A DNA stretch of 64,000 bases. Origin: Kalaharituber pfeilii (taxonomy: Eukaryota; Ascomycota; Pezizomycetes; Pezizales; Pezizaceae). The stretch lies in assembly GCA_015179045.1 (NCBI GenBank), contig WHUZ01000011.1:434001-498000 (forward strand), written 5' to 3'. Made by a program: the position numbers and the translations under genes. The notes beneath the pieces are model-generated. The model was not told the origin of the DNA. It was given only the letters and a program-made list of their open reading frames with translations, and ran no database searches. Each line of letters starts with the position of its first letter. Within the stretch, counting starts at the first letter, position 1. Of this stretch, positions 37,409-49,103 are shown one piece after another.

Positions 37409-38363
37409 TTATGCGTTGCACTCTTGTGGTTTAGCCTCTTCTGGTTTAGCCTCTTCTGGTTTGACCTCTTCTGGTTTGGCCTCCTCCGGTTTGGCCTCCT
37501 CCGGTTTGGCCTCCTCCGGTTTCGCCCCCTCCGGTTTCGTCTCCTCCGGTTTGGTCTCTGCTGGTTTAGCCTCCCCTGTTGTTGTTGTTGTTGTTGTTGT
37601 TGTTGCTGTTGTTTCGGGGGCCGCCGCTGCTTCCGTGGCTGCTGCTGTAGCCGGTCCTTCGGACTTCGTCTCTGTCTTGGGCTCCTCCTCCGTTTCTTCT
37701 TTGGGTTCTTCAGCCTTCTTTTCTGCTTTGAACTCTTCTGCCTTCTTTGCTTTTGATGTCTTTTTCTTGTTGAGAATGGCGACAAGCCTTTCCTTGATTC
37801 GGTCGGCGAGGCCCTTGTGCGCCTTTTCCTTCTTTTTTTCAGTATTCACTACGTTACCCTCACCACCTCGCTAGAGAACAAACCATTATTAGCAAGTATT
37901 CATGATGCGCAATGTAAAGGATGAGATGCTAGATTACTCACTCCACCGTGATAGGGCCCGTCCTTGGAAGTGACCTTTGCTACGTCTGGGATAACATCAT
38001 CGTCGCCGCCTGTCTTAACTGCTTCCACCTTCGGACTGGCAATGTTGGAGGCACCTCCTCTCTGTACAAGGATAAAGACTGGATGTTAGCTGCAAATCCT
38101 ATTTCAAAGGCGTTGGCTGTATCAGATGGGATGGAGGTAAACAAACCCCAGTAGAATATGGAGCCCCGGACGCTGCCGGATCTCCCTCACGATGGATTGA
38201 CCCGTCGACGTATACGGTGTCGTCTGGGCCAATATTTCCAGTACCTGTTTAGTGAAAGCGCCATCAGCAATCGAGGTTCATAACCAAAGAACGCCACCTT
38301 CTGTGAAAGGAACTGCGACGTATGCTAACCTCCTCGACCGTGACTGACTGGGACGTCAGTCAT
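37409..38363 (-). CDS. Par32-like protein with RGG repeats (DUF3602 type)
   Basis: Exons in coding order: 38330-38363, 38147-38244, 37942-38061 and 37409-37870; 237 residues. The N-terminal part carries three GRGG-x-GN(I/V) motifs (about residues 10, 45 and 85), the signature of the fungal Par32/DUF3602 family. Yeast Par32 is phosphorylated after rapamycin and acts in TORC1-linked ammonium-transporter control; carry-over to this gene is inference. The rest is Lys-rich (GLADRIKERL, KKKTSKAKK) and then low complexity, with an Ala/Thr run and ten 5-residue units of the KPEEA type encoded by a 15-bp minisatellite. Each of exons 2, 3 and 4 begins at, or one base into, an RGG motif. No membrane segment is visible. 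Confidence 0.85.
37428..37577 (-). repeat. 15-bp coding minisatellite, 10 copies (KPEEA units)
   Basis: Ten consecutive 15-bp units beginning GGTTT on the plus strand, differing at a few positions. They encode repeated Lys-Pro-Glu-Glu-Ala at the C-terminus of the Par32-like protein. A GTT trinucleotide run follows at 37578-37610, encoding the Thr run. Confidence 0.9.
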
Positions 38364-40432
38364 AGCTATATAGGGTTCGTGTCTGGTTATAACGTAAGTG
38401 TTGCTTAGATTACTGAGATTTGTTTGTTCGTTTGGCTGGCGAGGTTTGGAGGATGCTGAGTTAGTAACGAGATTAAAGATTCGGGATGGAAAGTTGCGCG
38501 GGGATGGGGAAGATTTTTAAGGCAAATGGGGGCGAGTGGTCTGGTTGGGAAATGGACCCTTCGTAATGAAGGAAGCAATAATAAATTGCCCGGGGGGTTG
38601 GGGGGTTGGGGGGGAGGGGGGTAGGGGGTAGGGGGAGGGGGCAGTTACATCAGGCTTCGAGCTGGGAAGGAGGACTGGGATGTGGTGTGTAAGGAGGAGA
38701 AGTACATCTTAATCGCAGCGCGCGAAAAGTGCAGGGCACTGCGGCTAAGCCGAGAGCAGCCCAGCGTGAGACGTCGTAGATGGCGTTTGCTCCTGTATGA
38801 GTACAGTACTTTTTTCTTATTATTATTTTTTTTTTTTTTTCTTTTTTTTTTCTATTTCATTTTATTTTATTTTCTCTCTCTCTTTCAGCGTGTGAGATGG
38901 GGTGTCGATGAGGGCTTCGCATTCGCACGGTTGAGCAAGCAGTCAGTGCCTGGCAGGGCGCCGGCAGCAAAGCCAGGGAAAGGATGTGGCCACGCGGAGA
39001 CGTGCATCGAGCAGCATGCATTATGCATAGGCGCTGCACACTCTGCTCATACTCGAGTGCAGTAGCAGTACCTTAACTTCTTTCTATTAGCGATACTCTC
39101 GAGGCTCGAGGTATGCATAGCATAAGCTCCCCCCCCCCCCTCTTTGAGAGTCTGGAATGAGATCTAAGCTTTCCCTTTCAAATGGCCTGCCTGCATTATC
39201 ATCGCGCACTTCCCAACTGCAAAATCCTCGCCAACTCCCTGTCAAATCCAAATTCAAAGGCCTAGCAGGCTCTTGTCGCCTCCCTTGGGGCTTGAGAACA
39301 TAGGATAGCCCCCAGCCCTTATCAGCTGGCCGCCGCTGGGCAGTGGCTCAACATGATAGTTGACCATTTGTCTTTTACATGTAGGCTACCTAACACAGCA
39401 CCTTTGGAAAGTGATACTGTATTCTGCTACCAAATCGATATTGCAGATTCCTCATATCTTCTCTATCTACACTGCAACAGAATTCTGTCCGACTTTTACT
39501 TATCACTAATATCAAATGAGGAAAAGCGCCAGAAAATAAGAACATTTAACATGAAAATATGTACAGGCGTAACACAGAAAACAAACCCGCCCGTATACAT
39601 CGCACGGGTCACTATAATCACCAGACTTGAGAATTGATGAACCCTATAATTGATACCGTAACACGTACTAATAATGTACTACCGATATATATTTTGCTGC
39701 GTGCAACACTCAGCTTCTTGGTTTACACTTCAAAATAATAAAATGAGTAGGTCCAGATTTTTCAATCTCAAGTTCTATATTGTAGTATTGCAAACAGGCG
39801 GTGAACTTTTCAGTGTTGATGATGCTGTTACCAATCTCAACGCAAAAATATTTAGCGACGAGAATATTGGGACTGTATAAAGCTACACAGCTACTTTGCC
39901 ATGGCTGTTGGCGGAATTGAATCATGTCTCCCGATTCGTTTTACTGAAACTGAAGCGGGACACAAATCTCGCGGTTGAAGAGTTGGCACATACTGCTAAC
40001 AATACACATTATTACAGGGTAGTTGGATGTATTGGCCATAGAAGTATTCCAGTGAAATTGGTTTGTAGTAGTTCATATGCCTTTTCTCACGAAGCAAAAT
40101 CTCGTAGACAATCTTAGGAAGCTTATCTGATGAGTACTATTGTTCACCATGGCGCTTGAATTTCGTAACAATTTAATGACCCTGGCACTGCAATTGTTGA
40201 CATTCTCTGTATTTCTACAGCATGCGTTATAAGACCCGGGCTTTCTCAAGCGTCTCAAACCTGTTTTATAAAGCTTATGATATAAAAGCTCAGTAACCTA
40301 GAGGAGTGATTCATACCACAATTTTAGAGACACTGGCCAAGGAGTGGGAGGCCAAGATAGAGCGTCGAACAATGCAGTAAAGAGTAACCCTCTAAATCGA
40401 AGCTGCTACATTACCATGCAAGGCACCTACTA
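38364..40432. other. Intergenic, Par32-like promoter to MITE-like element
   Basis: No supportable gene in about 2 kb. It contains a G-rich tract (38592-38641, seven runs of five or more G), a T-rich run (38812-38876), a C run (39129-39140) and an AT-rich part from about 39350 to 40110. Short ORFs there (for example 39353-39637) match nothing known. Confidence 0.5.
38592..38641 (+). repeat. G-run tract (potential G-quadruplex)
   Basis: Seven runs of five to seven G separated by TT, A or TA within 50 bp, about 230 bp upstream of the Par32-like start codon. Confidence 0.8.
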
Positions 40433-40523
40433 CTAGTATCATAGTAGTAAAATATGTATTCGGACATAGCGCATAAAGTGCATTAGTACCCCTGTCCGAA
40501 TACATATTTTACTGGCTAGTATC
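40433..40523. mobile_element. MITE-like element with perfect 21-bp terminal inverted repeats
   Basis: The arms at 40446-40466 and 40493-40513 are perfect 21-bp inverted repeats (AGTAAAATATGTATTCGGACA and its complement), separated by 26 bp. The whole is flanked by an 8-bp direct repeat, CTAGTATC (40433-40440 and 40516-40523), which looks like a target-site duplication. An 8-bp duplication would suit a hAT-derived element; TA next to the arms would suit Tc1/mariner instead. It has no coding capacity. I found no second copy in this window. Confidence 0.7.
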
Positions 40524-40703
40524 TGGCCTGAACCGCAATTCTACTTTGTAAGCGATTATTCGTTATGATATGTCAAACGCACGTTTTATTGCGTTGCCGC
40601 GGCCTTGGGCCCTGGCGACAAGGACGTTGTGAAAGGGTTGTTTACAGCTCTTGGCCTGATTTGCTGAATGACCTAACGCACGTGGATTGCTTACATACCA
40701 AGT

Positions 40704-41299
40704 ATGTACTCTACTCTACTTGGGTACTTGGCTTTCATCTTCGGAGCAACACCAGCAACCACGATCGTCACTGCCGTCACTGCCGCTCTCACATTCATCG
40801 CCGGCAGCTCTCTGCTTCTTTTCAACTCCTACTCTGCTGTCCCCGCTACAGAGCACCGACTAGCGCGCCCTGGCCGAACGTTACGCGATGCAGCTAGCAG
40901 ATGTCCTATCTGACCTTGCGACATTGCGAGCCTGTGTATCCATCCACCACCTCCACCCCCCCGCCCTTCCCCTCTTCGCCATTCCGCCACGCCTTACTAA
41001 TCATCATTTGTCATTCTCACCAACAGGAAGCCCAAGGCGCCCTGAACCTCGTCACCCTTCCAGTCCAGGCTGCCAACGAAACTGCCGACTCATCTGCTAA
41101 TCCATCTCAACAAAAATTCGCCGCTGCCCAGGAGGAACATGACCCAGATCTGGTCTCCGCAAAGCAATTCCTGCAGCTGCATAAGAGCTTGAAGGAACGG
41201 GATCATCGCGAGCTGGAGGACTTGAGGAGGAAGGTGACAGGGATTGTTGCGGAGAGGAGAGGCACGGGATTGGTGGGAGGGTTTGATGAAGGGTATTAG
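40704..41299 (+). CDS. Unrecognised small membrane protein, frame-disrupted
   Basis: I do not recognise the family. A first frame from the ATG at 40704 encodes a hydrophobic N-terminus (about residues 1-40, LLGYLAFIFGA...ALTFIAGSSLLLF) and then TEHRLAR. The natural continuation ALAERYAMQLADVLSDLA is in another frame from about 40866, so one base seems missing near 40864-40870. An intron at 40936-41026 (GTATCC...ACAG) joins it to a helical acidic-basic C-terminus (LQLHKSLKERDHRELEDLRRKV) ending at 41299. A single membrane anchor plus coiled coil is the visible architecture. The smooth helix pattern across the break argues that this was one protein. Confidence 0.45.
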
Positions 41300-42416
41300 A
41301 GACAAAATCTCCGTGCTGGAAGATTGCAGGGTATAGTAATTTCATTTTATTCACCCTACGACTGAAGCTTGACGCAACCTGCGTATTCCCGCCTAAGGGG
41401 TCAATAATGCGTCTGGTTGAGGGTAAGGGAAGGGCACCCAGTCGAATGGTAAAATGCAGAAGACGGATGCCTTATCAATTGCTAAATGGAATTAGCTTGT
41501 CGCTTTTCTGTAACTTTCGTAAAAGGGTAGAGAGCTTGAAGCTGAAAAATTATCTTCTGAAAAGTCATAACTGGGGAACCTCTAAAGTTTGTACACGGGA
41601 GCGCTGCTCACTTTAAAAGTCAACATACTGAGCAAAAAAAAAAAAAAAAAAATTGATAGATCACTACAAGAAGGACGTATAGTCAGACTGAAAGGTCTCT
41701 GGAGATACATCACATATTCTTATTCTTACGGCTAGACTTAGCCCTTTGATCTTTGTATTACCTCTGAGCATTTTGAGCAATTTGGAGATTCGTCTATATA
41801 CATCAAGCGGAACTCCCAGGCGAGTCCAAGAGCGCACGCTACAAATCTTGCCGGATCATCAATGCCCAACGTGGACGCGCAACGGAGCGAAATAATATAT
41901 ATGGGCTATCACTTTTAACAGCACAAACAAAGACGCTTACATATAATCACCTTTCTATGTTGGTTGCAAGAAACCATATTCGGAAAACCACATCAATATC
42001 AATATTTGCACACAAAGTACACACAATGGTTCTCGGCAAAAGACTAAATGTAAAGACTATACAAAGCAAGTAACTATATGAGGCTAGTAACTGTAGGGGC
42101 CGAAGCAAACCAGGCGGAAACAAGAATTGACCACAGGGGTAATCCAACGCCACCGGATACCCACTCTCATTTCCTATATGAGAAAAGGTTCCATCTTTCT
42201 ATTTACCAGTTAAAACAAACATAACCTGTTTATCCCAATTCTAGTCCAATGCTTGCGAAGTCCATTTAAAAATGAAAAAGTAAATATAGAAATAAGAAAA
42301 TAAAAGAGTAAAAAATTTACCATACGAATCACATCTGAAAGAGAAACATATAGTGAAAATAAAAAGGAAAATCAAAGTCTAGAATTTCAACACCTGGGTA
42401 ATGAAGACAATATCCT
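41300..42416. other. Convergent intergenic region left of LETM1
   Basis: AT-rich 3' space with an A run (41634-41651). No gene recognised. Confidence 0.55.
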
Positions 42417-44224
42417 CTATTTCGTCAAATGCTTTCCGTCACCAACATGAACCTCACTCTCGCTACTCTTTGGCTTGTTATCTTGATCATCGATATCCCT
42501 GTCATCCTTCATCGACTTTTCTAATTTCGACTGCTCGCCACTCTCAGCAGCCTGTTCAGCTTCTTGTTCAATCAGCTCCTGTTGCTCCCTGAGAACTTCC
42601 AATCGTTGCTTGTTAGTGGCAGCGCCTTCAGCACTAGAGATATCCAGTTCCATTTCATGATATAATTCCTCTGGAATTGAAGAAAGCACGGCCAGCAAGG
42701 CATCGTAGTGAGAATCAATCTCCCCTTCCTTCCCTTGGGCGTACATGAAGGCATTTGAGAGCACCAGTAATGTGGAAGCAACACCGTGCTTCAGTCTGAG
42801 CTCGAGCCATGTAGATAGATCCTCTCGGAGACGAGCAGGGGAAACACCGTGAGTGCCTGCCATGTACGTCATTTAACGGTCCTCTTTTCCTGCATCATGG
42901 GTTACTTACGGATGCCTCTGGAAGCACAGGCTGTCTGTAGCTCAGTGACAGACAAAGAATCGACGCCCTCGTACGAAATGGCACGATCATCGCGCTTGAT
43001 TTGACGCATACGATAACGGATATTATATCTCAACATGGCGTCAGTTCCAAAGCTTGAGAGATTCATATAGCGGCACATCCCCACTAGCTGAGGGCGTGAG
43101 AGGTTGTCCAGTGTAAGATCATCCTTGAAAATCTTGCACACCCTGATGAGTTCTTCGCGGGTTGGGGACTCTCCTGTTTCGCGAATCTAGTGATATTAAA
43201 AGAGATGGTCAGGTTGCGTACAAGAGGAATGCTCATACCTTCTTGAAGAATTCGGTAAATTCCTCCCTTTGTCTTGTTGCTTTACTCAATGGCAAACCAC
43301 CCTCCTGCAACGTGGTTCTCAAGAAGTCGGAAACACTCTTCCTGGTCTCTCGAAGCTTCGCAGTTCGTGCCTCCTTCGCCTTCTCGCCCTCGTAAGTACT
43401 TGGAAGAAGATTTGGGAAGAGCTTGAGGGCAAATGGGAGGAACAATTCTCCAGCAGGGACTATGATGAAGACGGAGAACGGAATCAATCTGCCAAGGTCC
43501 TTAACTGTTCTACGTAGCTAAAATGTTCCGATGTTAGATTACTGCAGTTCAGTCACAGGTCAATGATATTACCTGACGATGCTCCCTCCTCGTCAGCTCG
43601 TACCCAGCGGCCATCTTAAGCGCCAATTTCCAGGAAATTTTAATCTCGGCGCCCAATAGCTTTGTTCCATCCCAGTAGTGTTGAACTTCCCTTTTGACCT
43701 TTTGCCATAAGGTTATTTTGACCTCAGGTTTTTTCTCTTGAGCCTTCTCAACCCCGGTTTCTGATGAAGTACCCGTTACAGCTTGAGATGACGACTTGGT
43801 ATTGGCAGCAATTGCATCTGCATTGGTTGCTTCTTCAACATTGATGCTCGGTGTTTGAATTGCTTCCTGGGGCTTGATGACATTCCGACCCAAAGCAATC
43901 GGTTTCTGTGCCTCATTGACATTGAATCCTGGGGGAGGGATTGGTGTGCCGGAGGAAGCGGTAGTTGTTTCCGTGGTTAGGCTTCGGTAGGTTTGCAGAA
44001 TGTTGGTTGTTGCCCAGTTCCTGAAATGGTTATTCCGTACCCCACGGCTATGCAATGTATGGACTTGACGAACAACATGGGACCCGAATGCCGATCGTAA
44101 TGCTTAAAAATTTGTTAGCTTGCGCTAATTCACCAGCGGGATAAAAAAGTTGTGAGGACGTACCAGGTTGAAGGACAAGCGAACGGTTGATAGCAGCAAA
44201 TCTGACTGCCACAGAGGAGTTCAT
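42417..44224 (-). CDS. MDM38: Mitochondrial LETM1/Mdm38 inner-membrane protein
   Basis: Exons in coding order: 44164-44224, 43573-44102, 43239-43517, 42910-43186 and 42417-42856; 528 residues. LETM1 proteins support K+/H+ (or Ca2+/H+) exchange, mitochondrial volume control and ribosome docking at the inner membrane. The N-terminus ([16 protein letters not shown]...) is a basic presequence. One membrane segment lies at about 209-232 ([21 protein letters not shown]), preceded by the conserved [11 protein letters not shown]. The matrix ribosome-binding-like domain follows, with [33 protein letters not shown] and [17 protein letters not shown]. The C-terminal helix is Glu/Gln-rich and coiled-coil-like. 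Confidence 0.95.
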
Positions 44225-44835
44225 GACTTTGAAGGAATCTGAAGGGAATTGAAGTTATAGCGAGAAAAGAGGTCAGGTAGCGAGCTATATGTGCAAGTAG
44301 AAAATGGGAGCTAAGTAGGCGCTGTATAATCTTTCTATGATTGGAATTTCCGTTTACTCTAACTTTCTTCTTTCCGAGTTAGCATATGGGAGCTCTGAGA
44401 GAAAGTCAGTGAGTGACCTCCAACTTTATCGTAACTGGTACCTCTGAGGATTTTGATTTATGAAGACTCACCGAGGATAATAAGTATAGTCAAATAGGGG
44501 TGTGGAGAGTGCTGTTGCGTTGGCTCGGCCAGATATGAACAGGCGTAGGTGAGATTGGCGTTGGTGTGCAGGGACGACGAGGTACAAGAGCGCAGGGCGT
44601 AGAGTCGGGCGTAGAGTCGGGTATAGTGTAGCAAAGATTCTGGATCCTGGTCTCGGACCGTCCATGCCAAGCTCTCCTTCCTCTGGACAACGCTTTCGCT
44701 AGTGGCTGGGCGCAGGACACGCTAGTTCAGCTTGGCATCGTTCAAGCATCACGTGAACTGATGACGAATCCATTGCCCCTTGGGGGTAGTCGATCGCTAT
44801 CAAACTCTCCGCTCTGTTCTCCATACCTCCTCACA
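44225..44835. promoter_or_regulatory. Divergent region upstream of LETM1
   Basis: Holds the LETM1 promoter and 5' UTR. Short frames at 44458-44720 are likely spurious. Confidence 0.45.
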
Positions 44836-46055
44836 ATGCCCAAGACTTACTTGTTAATTGCTTGCCGGTACTTCCTTCTTGCTTCTGCCACCTATCTTCA
44901 CCAGCATAACGTGTGCCATTGAAGTCAGTACCTTCGCGTTGCTTCACTTCATAATCTCACTCCCACTGGGAAATTTACTTGCTCTAGTCCGCCATCAAAT
45001 TTTCATTCACACGTGGTCTGAGATGTCCCGTTGGCAAGGTTTCAAGCCTCTCGATCCTCATCTATGATACCCATCAGAGATGGTATGCTGTTGCAGAGAG
45101 TGATGTGCAGCTGCCCGCTCTTGTATGCCTCAATTGTGGTCAAGAGCTCAGAAGGCCCAAAGGACTACTACTATAAGGGGCGGCAGTGCCCCTGGTCAAG
45201 ATAATAGTGTGAGTCCAAATGAACAGGTCCCAATTGAAGCGTCCGAGGTTCCTGTTACTGGAGACACTCCACTTGAGGAGAAAGCTTCAAACAATGATCA
45301 GACGTAGGAAGAAGAACTGCAACCGGAACAACCTCAAAGAGAGCCAAAAGAAACTAAGCCAGAACCATGTCCATCGGATCAAGTTCAGCCGCCAACAGAA
45401 CCAATTCAGCCAGAACTACCAGCAGAGCTAGACCTAGCTGCGAATACCCAAGGGTTTGGTTACCCCCCTCGAGCCAATGGAGCCTAGTGCACCATCCAAT
45501 GATCCCTCTAACCGCATATTCACATCTAATGCAATCGATGAGGATGCTATTGAGCTTGAAGAAATACCGAAGTCTCTAGATGAGCCGCCTTCAAAGGAAA
45601 ACTGGGCATCAATTCCAACAAGAAGACCTCCACCTCGTGACCCTATAGAAATAGAACGCGAATCAGATGAAATTGTACCTTTGCCTGATTTAGGTGGTAT
45701 GAATGTTATGTCACGCTAGACAAACTATGGGAACTCCTGGTACCGCAGATAGATCCTGAATCCATGCAAGATTCTTTATAAGTTTCTTTGGGGCTCTCTC
45801 TCTCTGTTGCTTCCATGTTGTGACTGGTGCATTCCTTATATATTTCTGCTTTATGCATCCCTAATGTTTTTTTTAATACTAGGGGTACCTCTTCCCCGCT
45901 TCCATGGTTGAAGAGGTGAAGTTGTAGTAGCACGAAGCAAATGGGAACACTGGGAGAATGAACATGGGACATGCCTCTCTTGTAGCTACGGTTTCAACCC
46001 TATATCTACGTTGATCGACCATGAGTGCTTTAAAGCTGTCACACATCTAATTTAA
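44836..46055 (+). pseudogene. Unrecognised coding-like locus with broken frames (possible pseudogene)
   Basis: I do not recognise this protein. Coding-like pieces run left to right: MPKTYLLIACR at 44836, joined by an intron (44868-44924) to a stretch ending SNFHSH (45012). Next is RWYAVAESDVQLPALVCLNCGQELRRP from 45078, and then a Pro/Glu-rich acidic region. A good intron (45209-45307, GTGAGT...GTAG) removes an apparent stop in that region. Further on come DEDAIELEEIPKSLDEPP, WYECYVTLDKLWELLVPQ (to 45781) and finally SKWEHWENEHGTCLSC (to 46055). The frame changes near 45145, 45470 (a run of six C) and 45693, and no convincing intron explains these. Two Cys-x2-Cys motifs are visible. Either a decaying gene or several indels in the assembly could produce this. 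Confidence 0.4.
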
Positions 46056-46573
46056 TAAGAATTGTGCGCGTAACAGAAGATGGAGGAATGTTAACACCTC
46101 TATAATCATCTATTATGCCCCAGAGCCTGCAGTTTATACTGCAATTAGCCTCTGGATACAGGCCTATCACTGAACATGACATAGATTCAGAAGACATAAT
46201 CCCTCCAAAGCCCCGGCGAAACGAAACACACCATCAGGAACACGAAAAGAACAAGCAAACGCCAGCCATCATGAATATATACATCTCGAAGTGCAATAGA
46301 AGGAAAAAGGACAAACAAAAGGCCTAATGAAAAGTGGTCAACGTTGGCTCCATCATCAATATCCAGAACTGAGCATTGATGTAGCGTCATAGAGTTGGAT
46401 AGGAATAATAACGGAAAAAAAGTTAAAAAAATAAAATAAAATTTAATATAATGGCGCGCTCATTTTCCTCCCGATATAACGCAATCCAATAGGATTTATC
46501 ACCTCAAAGGTGTCTAACCAGTCATAGGACCGGACGGTGGTGACACTGCCAGCGTATCCAGAGTGTCGGGTCC
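46056..46573. other. Convergent intergenic region, broken locus / adenylate kinase
   Basis: AT-rich; a short ORF at 46115-46327 is unassigned. No gene is supported. Confidence 0.45.
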
Positions 46574-47730
<1,157 letters not shown>

Positions 47731-49103
47731 GGTTTTTGTAGTTGGAGAACGGAGTTTGAGGACTGAACGAAGGAAGAGGGTGATATCGAAGGAGCCCAGA
47801 AAGGAGAGATGAGGAGTGGAGGGATTGAGCCAAAGCAAAGTTCCGTTGGACCTGGGTGGGTTTGTGGGGGGGTTGCTTGACGCCTCAGGAAATATGTTGG
47901 CAAAGCTCTGGCGCAAGTCCGCTGCAGAAGTTACACGTGGGACTTGCTCAAGTGCTAATTAACGCACTGTATGTTGTGTCGTCTCTTATGGAATGTCCTT
48001 ATATTCCCCGAACCAAATTTCTTCGCAGTATCTACTCAGACAAAAAGTTTGCTTTTTTTTTTCTGCGCACCAAAGAATCAACGCTGGCGGGGCGGCGAGG
48101 ATGAGGGATGAGGGGAACGAGCAGGGACAGGGGATATGGATTTGATGGGGCTTGGGATGATACAGATATCGATCAAGGATTAAATTAAGTGCCGAATGGC
48201 GGGAACTGAATGAGCTGCACAAGGTGTTGATCCCGTGCCCAGCACAGGTGTGCCTGGCTTCAGCGGAATTTTGCGGGATTGTTGAGCTGGGTAGTCTCGT
48301 AACCAGCGGCTGACTAAGCAGTCTCATGTTCAGTGTGCTCCTAGCGCCGCCACTTCGATTCCAATGCGACGTCTGGTTCCGAGATGCGTTGGGGAAAGAC
48401 GGCACACATAAATATGCACGGCGCAATCATGATGCCACAGTTACGAGCTACAATGTGGGCGATCGTTGGGAGCACGTAGGATATTAACAATCTTTACCTA
48501 TGCATATCTTAGGCACAAGCATACTTGGAGGCACTGATACCTCACTTGACGTTTCTTTTCTCGGTTCTCACTTGTAAGGCATTTAGATAGAAGTGAAAGC
48601 GTGAAGACATCACTTTGCATCAAAATGCGTACTCTGTAGCCTTGATTGAAAATGAGAAGCTGCATTCAAACACGTCAGACCATTCCCAACCCAATTCCGG
48701 CCAGCGGCGTGTCCCTGGCACCTTGGCAGAATCGAACTTCGCTGATTCAGAAATTACATAATTTAGCTAGAGCAACACGGGACCGAGCAAGTTGTGCATA
48801 TCTCAATGCTCTGACCAAGCAGTAAGAAACCTACAGACCAAGAAACGATTGTACTACGAACTTCTCGCTAACAAGACACGGGATTGGAAGGACTGGGCAG
48901 GACTGACGCCTTCGACACTCTCTAGAGAAACGCCTCAAGCTAAAAAAGAAACAAAAAATCCACACCCTGACCGAAAGCGAAAAAAGGCACCCGTACCACA
49001 GCCTTGCTCTCAGTCTGCCGATACTGAATCTCGACTTGTCTCGTGCTCTCACTTGCATTAAGATTTATCAGGGGCTGTGAGATTGTTGCGGCATATAGAA
49101 GTC
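47731..49103. other. Divergent region, adenylate kinase / PWI-SR gene
   Basis: 1.37 kb with both promoters. A Lys/Pro-rich plus-strand frame at 48792-49061 is open for 89 codons but has no recognisable domain or intron structure. I leave it uncalled. Confidence 0.45.

Noticed and set aside
48792..49061. Lys/Pro-rich 89-codon plus ORF
   Set aside because: A possible exon, but I could not link it to any conserved protein or to valid splice sites.
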